A stretch of DNA of 64,000 nucleotides from UBA12170 sp964293475 (GTDB lineage Bacteria; Bacteroidota; Bacteroidia; Bacteroidales; UBA12170), in the NCBI GenBank assembly GCA_964293475.1, contig CAXYYJ010000022.1:1-64000 (forward strand), written 5' to 3'. Shown here one piece after another: positions 51,511 through 60,665 of the stretch (positions are counted from its first letter, which is position 1; the number at the start of each line of letters is the position of its first letter). The notes under the pieces were generated by a model. That model was given only the letters and a program-made list of their open reading frames with translations. It had not been told where the DNA came from and did not search any database. The position numbers and the translations under genes were made by a program.

Positions 51511-53454
51511 CTATTTTTGAAGGATAATAAATTCGGTTCTCCGGTTTTTAGCTCTGCCCTCTTCAGTATCGTTCGAATCTACAGGCTTTTCAAAAGAATA
51601 GCCTTTGTATTTCATTCTTTCTGAGGCAATATTTTTCGAGATAAGATACTCAAAAACCGCCTTCGCCCTGTTTTCTGACAAAATCTTGTTATACTGCATA
51701 GTTCCCTGATTGTCAGTATGTCCGCCTATTTCAATAAAAATTGAAGGGTTTGATGTTAAGAAATCCACCAATTTGTCTAATTCCACAAAGCTATTTGGCA
51801 AGAGTTCGGTTTTGTCAGTTTCGAAAAAGATATTTTTTAACACCAATTTACTTCCAACCTCAATGGGAAACAATGGAATATTCAATACTATCGGTTTAAG
51901 TTTATCCTTGTTTTCTTTAATAAATATACCCTTGCTATAAAAGAGATACCCGTTTTTGGAGATATTTATCAGGTAATTGTGCTGAGGAATTAACGTAACA
52001 AAAAATTCACCGCTCTTTGAGTCCGATTGAGCTAACATAGCATCAGCACCCGATTCTACATTAATAAGCTCAACCTGGGCAGACAGATATTCACGGGTTA
52101 ACGAGTCATACACAACTCCCTTGAAATAAGAGACCGGATCGGCCTGTAGAGCAAGGGGAATATTAAAAGCATAAATATCAAGCTTTCCATATCCACCAGC
52201 TCTATCCGATGCTAAATAGCCAATTTCGCCATTGGGATTCACCAAAAGACTGTTTTCGTCGCCGAAGGTATTTATGGGATAACCCAGATTAACAGGAGCT
52301 CCCCAGCTGCCATCTGATTCGCGCTTTGACATATAAATATCTGATCCTCCCATCCCTACATGACCTCTTGAAGAAAAATAAAGGGTGTTGTCGTCGGGGT
52401 GTATAAAAACTGATTCTTCTGATTCTTCGGTGTTAATGGTGGGGGATATTTTTACAGGTTTCGACCAATATCCTTCCTTATCCAGGTGTGAGACAAAAAT
52501 ATCCGATTCGCGACGATCGGAATGATTAACCCCCCGAACAAAATATAAACTCTCGCCATTGGATGATAAGCTAGGCTGACTTTCCCAGCTCGCCGTATTA
52601 ATTGGGGCTCCCAGATTTATAGGCTGCATCCACTTGCCATTTAGCTTGTGGGTGAAGAATAAATCGCAGGAACCATAGCCATCCCGTCCTTCTCCATAAA
52701 ACCCGTTTTGCTCACAAGCAGTAAAAATTATGGTATTTCCATCCGCCGAAATGGTTGCAGCTCCTTCGTTCATGGGGGTATTTAGTGGCCTTCCAACATT
52801 TTGCGAAGGAAACCACCGGCCATCTTTATCAGTAATACTCATAAAAAAGTCTTCCTGAGCATGATTGGCAGATTGTTCGAGCAATCGGGTATATAAAATT
52901 GTTTTGCCATCAACGGACATAGTGGGAAAATATTCAGAAAAGGAACTATTGATGGAATTGCCCATATTGAGGGGAGTGAAATCAACAGGATTCAGGAGAG
53001 CTGTGGAGGCAAACTGGCAATTAAGTAATTGTCGTTCAGAGTCTCTTCTGGAATAATCATCAGTTTCCGGGTATGTTAAATACTTCCTGAAACTGGAATC
53101 GGCACCTGCATAATTCCCTTTACTTATGAGTAGTTTAGCAAGAAAGTAATGAGCCCGGGGATAGAAATTCTCGTTAATCCTTAAAGCTTTTCTATAATAT
53201 ATAGCAGCTGCTTCTGGTTCCTGCAAATCGGCATGTAAATCGCCCATGAGCAGGAAAGCATCGAAAAATGTTGGGTCAGTTTTGATGGCTTTATCTAATT
53301 TTTCTTCAGCTTCGTAATATTGCATATAAGTAATATGATAGGAAGCCTCTTCAAAAAGCTTTTTAGCTTTGGGTGAATTGGTACTAAGTTTCTGACCGAA
53401 TATATTCAATGAGAAAGCCATAAGGGCCAAGGCGAGAATACTAAGTTTTGTCAT
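51511..53454 (-). CDS. OmpA-family protein with TPR and PD40 repeats
   Basis: A 647-residue envelope protein with a signal peptide (to about residue 20). It has TPR repeats (about 28-130), a WD40-like PD40 beta-propeller (about 165-430, for example YFPTMSVDGKTILYTR, TISADGNTIIFTA, DNTLYFSSRG), a carboxypeptidase-regulatory-like beta domain (about 445-515) and a C-terminal OmpA peptidoglycan-binding domain (about 535-645, with GGHTDNQGT and NRRTEF). Similar proteins in Bacteroidota occur with gliding/type IX secretion genes, though none are adjacent here. Confidence 0.9.
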   Translation of the reverse strand: MTKLSILALALMAFSLNIFGQKLSTNSPKAKKLFEEASYHITYMQYYEAEEKLDKAIKTDPTFFDAFLLMGDLHADLQEPEAAAIYYRKALRINENFYPRAHYFLAKLLISKGNYAGADSSFRKYLTYPETDDYSRRDSERQLLNCQFASTALLNPVDFTPLNMGNSINSSFSEYFPTMSVDGKTILYTRLLEQSANHAQEDFFMSITDKDGRWFPSQNVGRPLNTPMNEGAATISADGNTIIFTACEQNGFYGEGRDGYGSCDLFFTHKLNGKWMQPINLGAPINTASWESQPSLSSNGESLYFVRGVNHSDRRESDIFVSHLDKEGYWSKPVKISPTINTEESEESVFIHPDDNTLYFSSRGHVGMGGSDIYMSKRESDGSWGAPVNLGYPINTFGDENSLLVNPNGEIGYLASDRAGGYGKLDIYAFNIPLALQADPVSYFKGVVYDSLTREYLSAQVELINVESGADAMLAQSDSKSGEFFVTLIPQHNYLINISKNGYLFYSKGIFIKENKDKLKPIVLNIPLFPIEVGSKLVLKNIFFETDKTELLPNSFVELDKLVDFLTSNPSIFIEIGGHTDNQGTMQYNKILSENRAKAVFEYLISKNIASERMKYKGYSFEKPVDSNDTEEGRAKNRRTEFIILQK

Positions 53455-53468
53455 TTTGCTTTTATTTA

Positions 53469-53476
53469 CAAATATA
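53469..53476 (-). promoter_or_regulatory. Putative -7 box (TATATTTG) for the OmpA/PD40 gene
   Basis: The minus strand reads TATATTTG, ending 14 bases before the ATG. No TTG at proper spacing. Confidence 0.4.
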
Positions 53477-53567
53477 TGGAATATCGCTCTGATTTAAATA
53501 ATTTACAATAACGGCTTATTTTATTAATATTGCAAAAATTAAGTCCCATCTAAGAGTACACACTAAT

Positions 53568-54146
53568 TTGGAAGAATTTAGTACATATTTGATAAGAAAT
53601 ATGCTGACTAATTGCAGCATACATTTAACCACCTTAATTCTGGAAAAAAATCATATTTCTATCAAATCGATTAAGCTGGGTGAAATTACGATAAAGAATT
53701 CCGAAAACTTAGTTACTAGTACAATACTCAATAAAATTTTGAATCCTTATGGACTTGAGGTAATTAAAAGCCGTGAAGAACAAACTGTTGAGAAAATTAA
53801 GCGAACCATTGTTGAATTAATTCATGAGTCGAACAACGCCAACAGTATTATTCGAAAATCAGATTATCTTGTTGAAAAAATGGGGATGAGTTATCAGCAC
53901 ATAAGTAAATTGTTTTCCAAATACGAAGACATTACGCTGGAACGGTTTTCAATTCTGGTAAAGATTGAAAAAATTAAGGAAATGATTCTCCAGGACGAGT
54001 ATTCATTAAGCGAAATAGCTTATTTAATGGATTATAGCAGTGTTCAATACCTATCCAACCAGTTTAAAAAAGAAACAGGTATCAATGTTAGTGATTTTAA
54101 AAAGGTGGGGGATTCAGAAAGAAGAGGCCTCGATAAACTTTATTAA
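53568..54146 (+). CDS. AraC-type regulator with degenerate metal-domain-like N-terminus
   Basis: A 192-residue transcription regulator. The C-terminal third is an AraC helix-turn-helix (LSEIAYLMDYSSVQYLSNQFKKETGINVSDFKK). The N-terminal 70 residues match the small HMA-like domain found in a Bacteroidota AraC subgroup, but the usual CxxC is reduced to a single Cys (NMLTNCS). The start is a TTG at 53568; the first ATG (53601) would remove the first strand of that domain. Its stop overlaps that of the convergent fbp gene by 3 bases. Confidence 0.8.
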   Translation: MEEFSTYLIRNMLTNCSIHLTTLILEKNHISIKSIKLGEITIKNSENLVTSTILNKILNPYGLEVIKSREEQTVEKIKRTIVELIHESNNANSIIRKSDYLVEKMGMSYQHISKLFSKYEDITLERFSILVKIEKIKEMILQDEYSLSEIAYLMDYSSVQYLSNQFKKETGINVSDFKKVGDSERRGLDKLY

Positions 54147-56122
54147 ACCCGTTCCTTAATAAATCCTTTTCTATAGGCTGCCAACAGCATTTTCAAGTCT
54201 TTAATCTGATTGAGCAACGATTTTCCCACATCGGTATCTTCCACCCGTTTTCTGTGGGAGTTGATTTCAACAATTTTTCGACTGCTAATGATATCGCTGT
54301 CATTTTTTATTGCTTCATTCATCGATTTAAACTGATTGTGCTCCACTAAAACAAGGCCATAGCTATTATAGATAAGCGTGTAGCCACTCAAGCCAGTAAC
54401 ATGCTGATATGGAACAGACATTCCTCCATCGATAACCAGCAGACGGCCATTGGCTTTAATGGGGCTTTCGCCTTTTATAGCTTTTACAGGAACATGGCCA
54501 TTTATGATATGTCCAATATTGGGGTCTAAGCCAAAATCAGTCAGAATGGTTTTGCAAACCTCCTCCTGATCGCGAAACTTGTAGTAGGGATTTTTTTCTT
54601 CGTTATGGGTTTCTTTTTCAGCTATGAAATATCTTTCAAAAGTGGCCATTTTTTTCTTCCCAAATAATGGAGATTCAGGGCCACACCATAGATACCACAT
54701 ATAGTCTTTGTTGATGGGATTGGTATCGGTGATGGGTTCAAAATAGGCTCGCCGTGCCATTAGGTCCAAACGCTCCAATAATTCCTTCCCCTTATAGGGT
54801 TTTCCTTCAATCTCCAATTCTGTGAAGGTTCCATCAGCACCCATGGGTATGCACCCATGATAAAGAAGATTGCTGTTGTAAGTTAAAAACATGGACCCTT
54901 TGGAATAGAGTACTTGAATATGGTCTTGTAAAAGAGTGCTTTTTTGAAATGAAGTTTTCAGCATTTCCATAAGCTCTTCTTCATCGCTATTGAGTTTATA
55001 GGGATCTTCCGGATCGATGGTTGGAAAGAATTTATCCTTAAGGCTATAAATATTACCATCTATTATTATGGTACCTTTTTTATAGTCAATTTTATCCAGC
55101 AATAATCTGTCATCCATTTTGAACTGTGGATTTCTTTTTATTATTTCGGCTTCCAACTTGAATTGAATTATACTAATAGCCTTGTGCATTTGGTTTACAA
55201 GTTGAATGCTTTTGCCATCGTGTTTCCGTTCTACACCTTTTGGTGCAAAAGGTGTTGACGAGTCCTGCCCATAATATTTCATGGCAAAGGTGGCTAATGG
55301 CAATAGATTGATACCATAGGCATCTTCCAATGTGTCGAGATTTTCGTAGCGGGCGCTAATGCGCAGAACCGTAGCTATATACACCTTCATTCCAGCGGCG
55401 GCTCCCATCCATATAACATCGTGATTTCCCCACTGTATATCAACGGAATGGTGTTTTGCTATGAGGTCCATTACTTTTTCGGAAGATGGGCCGCGGTCGT
55501 AGATATCGCCAATAACATGGAGCCTGTCGATCATGAGCCTTTGAATGAAATTGCAAAAAGCTATGATAAACGGCTTCGCCCGATTTATATTTATAATTGA
55601 TTTAATGATTTCGTTATAATAGTCCTGTTTGTTTTTTTCTGTTCTTTCGTTCAGCAACTCGTCTATGATATAGGCAAAGTCGGCAGGCATTGCTTTGCGA
55701 ACTTTACTGCGGGTGTATTTGCTGGCTGCGGCTCGTGCCACCATCGAAAGCCTTTGCAGCGTAATCATAAACCATTCTTCCAAATCTTTTTCAAGGGTAA
55801 TTACCAGGTCAATTTTTTCTTCAGGATAATAGATTAGTGTGGCCAAAGCATCCTTTTCTTTCGTTCTAAGGGTATTGCTGAATATATCTTCAATTTTTCT
55901 TCTAACAACACCAGAAGCATTCCTTATCACGTGAGTAAATGTTTCATATTCACCATGAATATCGGTTAAAAAGTGTTCGGTACCTTTTGGTAAGCGAAGG
56001 ATAGCTTCCAGGTTTATTATTTCAGTACTGGCTTTTTGAATGCTGGGAAATTTTTCGCTCAAAAGACTCAGAAATTTGAGTTCAGCCCTTAATTCTTCAT
56101 TTGTAAAATTAGTATTGGTCAT
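54143..56122 (-). CDS. fbp: Fructose-1,6-bisphosphatase class III
   Basis: A 659-residue metallophosphatase of gluconeogenesis, the class III type known from Bacillus and Bacteroidota. Metallophosphoesterase motifs are D54-I-H56-G in LTDIHGE, GDIYDRGPSS, and GNHD in VDIQWGNHDVIWMG. A long insertion and the late INGHVPVKAIKGESPIKANG and DGGMSVPYQHVTGLSGYTL segments fit the class. Length is normal. It is monocistronic. Confidence 0.96.
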   Translation of the reverse strand: MTNTNFTNEELRAELKFLSLLSEKFPSIQKASTEIINLEAILRLPKGTEHFLTDIHGEYETFTHVIRNASGVVRRKIEDIFSNTLRTKEKDALATLIYYPEEKIDLVITLEKDLEEWFMITLQRLSMVARAAASKYTRSKVRKAMPADFAYIIDELLNERTEKNKQDYYNEIIKSIININRAKPFIIAFCNFIQRLMIDRLHVIGDIYDRGPSSEKVMDLIAKHHSVDIQWGNHDVIWMGAAAGMKVYIATVLRISARYENLDTLEDAYGINLLPLATFAMKYYGQDSSTPFAPKGVERKHDGKSIQLVNQMHKAISIIQFKLEAEIIKRNPQFKMDDRLLLDKIDYKKGTIIIDGNIYSLKDKFFPTIDPEDPYKLNSDEEELMEMLKTSFQKSTLLQDHIQVLYSKGSMFLTYNSNLLYHGCIPMGADGTFTELEIEGKPYKGKELLERLDLMARRAYFEPITDTNPINKDYMWYLWCGPESPLFGKKKMATFERYFIAEKETHNEEKNPYYKFRDQEEVCKTILTDFGLDPNIGHIINGHVPVKAIKGESPIKANGRLLVIDGGMSVPYQHVTGLSGYTLIYNSYGLVLVEHNQFKSMNEAIKNDSDIISSRKIVEINSHRKRVEDTDVGKSLLNQIKDLKMLLAAYRKGFIKERV

Positions 56123-56189
56123 AACCTTGGATTTTAATGGGATAACATTGCTGTTAAATTTTTTGGTTTAATGGTGGTCTATTATACTA

Positions 56190-56197
56190 CAAAAATA
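56190..56197 (-). promoter_or_regulatory. Putative -7 box (TATTTTTG) for fbp
   Basis: The minus strand reads TATTTTTG, matching TAnnTTTG, with a leader of about 60 bases. No TTG at correct spacing. Confidence 0.4.
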
Positions 56198-56313
56198 GGT
56201 TTTAAGTTTCAACATTGGTTTCAGTGAAACTATGAAATAGATAAAAATGCCGGATTATGCATTCGCTTTTTCTAATATTTATTAGCTTTACACCAATTAT
56301 TATAAACTGTTTT

Positions 56314-57018
56314 ATGGAAAATGAAGGAATTTTCAGTTTGGTTCACAACAAGGGGAACCTTAAGCAGGATATTTATCAAATAACATATCAGGCTTTTCAG
56401 GAATTTAAAAATCAGGCTAAGGAGCTGGTGAGCCAGTACGACGAGTTCACGAAAGTAAATACCGGAAAAAGGGTCATTCCATTTTTATTCAAGGACAAGG
56501 GCAACTTTGAGTTTGAGCTTATTTTTGGAGGTGATGTATTGCTTTTTCTGATGCACACAAATGTTTTTGAGATTCCCCGTACCCACGAATTAATGCTCAC
56601 GCAATATGTAAAGGAAGATAAAACCAGGAGCTATTGTGGCTTGATTCATATTTATAATTTTTTGGCCGATTCGTTTAAATATGGACGAGAGAATGATGCC
56701 GGTTATTTAATTGGCAGGTTGTTATTAAATAAGGAAAGCCATTATTTTATTGAAGGAAAGAAAGAGATAGGGCTAATTTTTCATAATTTTCAGCAGTCGA
56801 TCCTTGACCAGCAAGCCATTCACAGAATAATTACATCCTCGGTGGAGTATACAGTTAATTTCGATCTATTAATTCCGCCCTTCGAATCGGTGGCTTTTAT
56901 CAGCGTTATGGATGTGCTGAGGGTAGCCCAGAGCAATACCATGAGGACTGGAAAACGATTAGGTTTTAAATTTCAGGCGGACAGTAAGGATGTACAAGGA
57001 TTACATAATGATAAATAG
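56314..57018 (+). CDS. Conserved hypothetical protein
   Basis: About 234 residues from the ATG at 56314 (MENEGIFSLVHNKG). An earlier in-frame ATG at 56257 would add a 19-residue hydrophobic leader; I prefer the shorter form because the rest looks cytoplasmic, but this is uncertain. The sequence is mixed alpha/beta (FEFELIFGGDVLLFLMHTNVFEIPR, YLIGRLLLNKESHYFIEGK). I do not recognise a named family or catalytic motif. It is followed by a strong terminator. Confidence 0.7.
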   Translation: MENEGIFSLVHNKGNLKQDIYQITYQAFQEFKNQAKELVSQYDEFTKVNTGKRVIPFLFKDKGNFEFELIFGGDVLLFLMHTNVFEIPRTHELMLTQYVKEDKTRSYCGLIHIYNFLADSFKYGRENDAGYLIGRLLLNKESHYFIEGKKEIGLIFHNFQQSILDQQAIHRIITSSVEYTVNFDLLIPPFESVAFISVMDVLRVAQSNTMRTGKRLGFKFQADSKDVQGLHNDK

Positions 57019-57035
57019 TGTTTAATTACAAGCAT

Positions 57036-57072
57036 AAAAAAAGCCACTCATCTTTCGGTGAGTGGCTTTTTT
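57036..57072. terminator. Bidirectional terminator
   Basis: GCCACTCA 57043-57050 pairs with TGAGTGGC 57059-57066, with seven A before and six T after, so it can serve both the plus-strand hypothetical gene and the minus-strand outer-membrane protein gene. Confidence 0.85.
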
Positions 57073-57088
57073 CATTGAACAAAAACTC

Positions 57089-59575
57089 TTATTTCACAAG
57101 GTTTTTGAAGTTTTCGTTTTCAAAATATTTCACAAATTCTCTATCGCTTGAAGCTTTAGCTTTCAATTTAGGATTGATTTGGAAAGCTTTTGTTAAGTGA
57201 TTCATCACAACATCTTCTTTACCTTGTCTTGCACCTATAACAGCTTGTAAGTAATTTGTTTTGCAAGTTTCTTTTGCACAATTCAAGTTGTTATTAGCTT
57301 CGTCATATTTAGCTAATAAAGTTTGAGCCAAGGCAACGTTGAAATCGCATTTTTTATTACCGAACAATTGAAGAGCTTTTTCATATTCTCCATTTTGGAT
57401 AGCAACAACACCAAGGTTATAATTTTCGTTATTTCCTAAGTTTTTAGCGTTGTTGAAATATTCTTCAGCTTTTTTCCAGTTTTCTTGTTTAGCATACATA
57501 ACACCGTAGTTGTTCATAACAGCTGCGTTGTTTGGGCTAACTTTATTGGCATTGTCAAGGAAAGTTTTAGCAGTTCCAAAATCGCTGTTGTTGATAGCAA
57601 CCACTGCAGCGTTGTTTTGAGCAACCCAGCTATCGCCATGTAATTGAGCAGCAGAATTATAGATAGCTTCTTTAGCTTTTGCATCTTCTGTTAAAGTAGC
57701 AGCGTAAAGTAATTCGGCAACAGTTAATTGTTTTGGATCGGTTGTAGCAAGGCGAGAAATTTCTTCAGCGCTTCTTTTTGGTTCAAAGCAATTAGCAGTG
57801 ATTTCGGCTCTACGTAGAGGAGAAAGGATGTTAGTTTCCAGTTCAGGATAAATTAAAATCATGTTTCTGATTTCTTCTTCTTTTTTATCGGCAGAAGCAG
57901 AACGAATAACATTCAACATGGTGTTTTTATCTTCGATATTCGAAGCTTGAAGAGCAGCCATGAAACCATTCCAGTCTGGACCATTTCCAACAGGAGAGAA
58001 GGTTACGCCAGAACAATCAGTCATACCCATTTTAGAATCTTTAGCTTTGATAAGCTTTTTCATTTCGGTATGGATATAATCGTTACCAGTTTTAGCTCTG
58101 TTTTCAGAAAGGTTGGCATTGAAAGTTTCTTCACCTTCAGGAGAAGCATAAGCATTGATAGTGATGTCTTTGATATCCCAGCCTTGAGCTAAGAATTCGT
58201 CAAGAGCCAAACGGTTAGCTTTCGATAAATCGGTTTTGTTAGCGCCAAAAGTCTCAGCGTAGTTCCATTTATTTTTAGGGAAGTAAAGAACAGCAACTTT
58301 AGAAACAACAGTTTCTAAAACGTAACCATGCTCGCCATAAACAGTTTCTTCGTTACCACCAGCCAATAAGCTTGAATGTCTGATACCGTCAGCAAGTTTG
58401 GTTAAGCACATGTCTAAATTTTTGAATTTAGCTTTAATGTCTTCGTCGGTCATTTTGGCATCAACAGGACCTTTGGGATCGAAACCTAAAGGAAGTACCC
58501 AAAGTTCGCAAGAAGCCATAGCTGGAGTATATTCAAACTCAGTTTTGTAGGTGTAAGTTCCGCCAGTAGCGTAAGGAACAACATCGCCGTCACCTTGTAA
58601 TTTTTCACCTTTGAAGAATTTAGCAGGAAGAACTTTGGTTTCCGAGCCATATTTTACATAAGGAGCAAATTTGATAGCAGAAGTTTTTCCGAAATATTTC
58701 TCAGGATAAGTAATTTTAATAGTTACAGCAACTTTGTTACCAACAACTTCTAATATTTCAGGAGTTACTTCGTATTTAACATCTTCACAGTTTTCTTTCA
58801 TTTTTTTCAAACCAGAGCTTGGTTTAAATTTGTAAGTAACGCCTAAAGAAGTATAACCATAGAAATCGTTTTTAACTTGTTTGGCACCACCAATTCTCAT
58901 ATCGATTTCGTCGGTATTGGCGAATCTTAAAGAGCTTTCCAAATTAATGTCAACCTTTGGAGTAACAGCGAAATACATACCCAAACCAGTTGGGAAAGTG
59001 ATAGTAGATTCAGCACCAGACATGCCGCTACCTTTTTTGTCGCTATAAGTTCCGCTTCTGTTTTCAGTACCATCGTCAGCAAGTGTAATTGCACCTGTGT
59101 TGATGTCAGTTCTCATAGATGAATAGTTTAACCATCCAACTCCTAAGAAACCATAAACACCAAAACCAGCTTCCTTGTTTTTGCGGAAGATATTGGTGAA
59201 ATCGATGGTCAGCTGACCAGTTGCATCCCACATACTGCTTTCAAATTTGTCTTGTAAGTCGAAAGTTGGGTTGTTGTTAGAAGGTTCGGCAGTAGATAAG
59301 TATTTACCATTTAAGAAAGTGGCTCTGGCACCAAAAACAGGGCTAAACTGATAACCTGCTTTGAAACCGTAACCAAACTTTTCGTCACCAGCTAGTACAT
59401 GTTTAGGATGCATGTCGCCGTAGAAATTGGTAAACCCAACATTACCATTAATGTAGAAATAGCCGTCAAAGCTTGACTTTTGCTTTTCTTTCTTTGCATC
59501 TTCTTGTGCAAAACTCACTGATGCAGCAAGAAATAACGCAATTAGTGGCAGAATTAATTTGTGAAATTTTCTCAT
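57089..59575 (-). CDS. Large outer-membrane protein: beta-barrel, OmpA-like and TPR domains
   Basis: An 828-residue protein with a signal peptide (to about residue 23, ASVSFAQ). Residues about 37-255 form an OmpA/OprF-like beta-barrel (FYINGNVGFTNFYGDMHP, GYGFKAGYQFSPVFGARATF). Residues about 265-375 are beta-rich, and about 420-520 are an OmpA-like region (ITINAYASPEGEETFNANLSENRA split here). The C-terminal 230 residues are TPR-like repeats (AAVMNNYGVMYAKQENWKKAEEYFNNA). Codon use is visibly more biased than in neighbours and the promoter is near consensus, so it is probably abundant. The role is probably structural. Confidence 0.85.
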   Translation of the reverse strand: MRKFHKLILPLIALFLAASVSFAQEDAKKEKQKSSFDGYFYINGNVGFTNFYGDMHPKHVLAGDEKFGYGFKAGYQFSPVFGARATFLNGKYLSTAEPSNNNPTFDLQDKFESSMWDATGQLTIDFTNIFRKNKEAGFGVYGFLGVGWLNYSSMRTDINTGAITLADDGTENRSGTYSDKKGSGMSGAESTITFPTGLGMYFAVTPKVDINLESSLRFANTDEIDMRIGGAKQVKNDFYGYTSLGVTYKFKPSSGLKKMKENCEDVKYEVTPEILEVVGNKVAVTIKITYPEKYFGKTSAIKFAPYVKYGSETKVLPAKFFKGEKLQGDGDVVPYATGGTYTYKTEFEYTPAMASCELWVLPLGFDPKGPVDAKMTDEDIKAKFKNLDMCLTKLADGIRHSSLLAGGNEETVYGEHGYVLETVVSKVAVLYFPKNKWNYAETFGANKTDLSKANRLALDEFLAQGWDIKDITINAYASPEGEETFNANLSENRAKTGNDYIHTEMKKLIKAKDSKMGMTDCSGVTFSPVGNGPDWNGFMAALQASNIEDKNTMLNVIRSASADKKEEEIRNMILIYPELETNILSPLRRAEITANCFEPKRSAEEISRLATTDPKQLTVAELLYAATLTEDAKAKEAIYNSAAQLHGDSWVAQNNAAVVAINNSDFGTAKTFLDNANKVSPNNAAVMNNYGVMYAKQENWKKAEEYFNNAKNLGNNENYNLGVVAIQNGEYEKALQLFGNKKCDFNVALAQTLLAKYDEANNNLNCAKETCKTNYLQAVIGARQGKEDVVMNHLTKAFQINPKLKAKASSDREFVKYFENENFKNLVK

Positions 59576-59618
59576 AATTTTGAATTTTTATTGATATCTT
59601 TTGAATGCTAATTTACTG

Positions 59619-59649
59619 CAAAAATAAATATTTTTAGATTCTATCCAAA
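59619..59649 (-). promoter_or_regulatory. Strong promoter of the large outer-membrane protein gene
   Basis: The minus strand has TTTG at 59646-59649 and TATTTTTG at 59619-59626, 19 bases apart, matching both consensus elements. The leader is about 40 bases. Confidence 0.7.
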
Positions 59650-59795
59650 TAACTTATTAAGTGCAGGCGGTTAATAGGTTTGACACTTTTTTTAATACTC
59701 ATATTGTTGCTAAATTAACATTTTTCTACATAGAAACCAGAAAAATTGTTACATCACTTTGTATTTTTTTTATGAATAATTTTTGGGCTGTAATG

Positions 59796-60341
59796 CTATT
59801 TCAAGATTGTTTTTTGAAATATTTCCCAAATCACTATACCAGCTGATATTGAGATATTTAGGCTGTGCTTTGTGCCATATTGCGGAATTTCCAGAACCAT
59901 ATCAGACTCATTAATTATTTCTTGTTCTATTCCATTAACCTCGTTACCAAAGACCAGGGCGTACTTAAATTGGGGATTTGGGATGAATTGGTGTAGCAAA
60001 ACGCTGTTGGTTGTCTGCTCAACAGAGATAATTTTAAATCCCTGCTCTTTTAATTCTTTTATCGATTGGCTTGTTTCTGAAAAATATTTCCAATTAACAG
60101 AATCTGTTGCACCCAAAGCTGTTTTGTGAATTTCTTTATTGGGTGGAGTGGATGTTATTCCGCAAAGATGTATTTCCTGAATGAGAAATGCGTCGGAGGT
60201 TCTGAAAACTGAACCAATGTTTGACATGCTTCTTATGTTATCAAGCACTATGACGATAGGCAGTTTTTCCACATGTTGATATTCCTGAACATCAAGCCGG
60301 TTGAGTTCGGCCAGTTTTAATTTGGTGTGCTTTGTTTCCAT
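59796..60341 (-). CDS. TrmH/SpoU family RNA 2'-O-methyltransferase
   Basis: A 181-residue SPOUT methyltransferase acting on tRNA or rRNA ribose. The three knot motifs are present: NIGSVFRTSDAF, ALVFGNEVNGIEQEII and IPQYGTKHSLNISISAGIVIWEI. There is no N-terminal L30e-like substrate-binding extension, as in the short TrmH/TrmL-like group. The target nucleotide cannot be stated. It is divergent from the tRNA-Arg gene. Confidence 0.88.
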   Translation of the reverse strand: METKHTKLKLAELNRLDVQEYQHVEKLPIVIVLDNIRSMSNIGSVFRTSDAFLIQEIHLCGITSTPPNKEIHKTALGATDSVNWKYFSETSQSIKELKEQGFKIISVEQTTNSVLLHQFIPNPQFKYALVFGNEVNGIEQEIINESDMVLEIPQYGTKHSLNISISAGIVIWEIFQKTILK

Positions 60342-60377
60342 AAAAAGATAAAGTGAACGTTGTTCTGATTCGGATGC

Positions 60378-60385
60378 AAAAATAG
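60378..60385 (-). promoter_or_regulatory. -7 box (TATTTTTG) for the TrmH-family gene
   Basis: The minus strand reads TATTTTTG, with a leader of about 30 bases. No clear -33 TTG. Confidence 0.45.
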
Positions 60386-60411
60386 ACTTTTCATTTTTTT
60401 TAAATAGCTAT

Positions 60412-60440
60412 TTGAATGAATAAAAAACTTACTATCTTTG
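60412..60440 (+). promoter_or_regulatory. Promoter of tRNA-Arg
   Basis: TTTG 60412-60415 and TATCTTTG 60433-60440 are 17 bases apart and lie 29 bases before the tRNA 5' end, matching both Bacteroidota elements. Confidence 0.65.
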
Positions 60441-60469
60441 CACCCGCCTTTAACAATAAGGCAAATGTT

Positions 60470-60543
60470 GGACCCGTAGCATAATTGGATAGTGCATCTG
60501 ACTACGGATCAGAAGGTTAGGGGTTCGAATCCCTTCGGGTTCA
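60470..60543 (+). tRNA. tRNA-Arg (anticodon ACG)
   Basis: A 74-nt cloverleaf. The acceptor GGACCCG pairs with CGGGTTC (one G-U), discriminator A. The anticodon stem TCTGA/TCAGA holds the loop CTACGGA with ACG at the anticodon, read as ICG after deamination for CGU/CGC/CGA. The T arm AGGGG-TTCGAAT-CCCTT has one G-U. CCA is not encoded. Confidence 0.95.
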
Positions 60544-60554
60544 CAAAAAATTGT

Positions 60555-60588
60555 AAAGCTCTTGTGCAAACAGGAGCTTTATTTTTTT
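60555..60588 (+). terminator. Rho-independent terminator after tRNA-Arg
   Basis: AAAGCTC 60555-60561 pairs with GAGCTTT 60574-60580 and is followed by A and seven T. Confidence 0.75.
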
Positions 60589-60615
60589 AACAACACTCTT
60601 CATCATTGGAATATG

Positions 60616-60623
60616 TAAATTTG
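60616..60623 (+). promoter_or_regulatory. Putative -7 box (TAAATTTG) for DUF6913-dapA
   Basis: TAAATTTG matches TAnnTTTG, 42 bases before the ATG at 60666. No -33 TTG at the right spacing. Confidence 0.4.
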
Positions 60624-60665
60624 TATTTTTACCCCCTGTAATTCATATTCAATAAAATATTTTTC

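Noticed and set aside
57018..57200. A 60-codon plus-strand frame across the bidirectional terminator
   Set aside because: It begins in the hairpin and runs antisense to the C-terminus of the large outer-membrane protein gene; it is a shadow frame.
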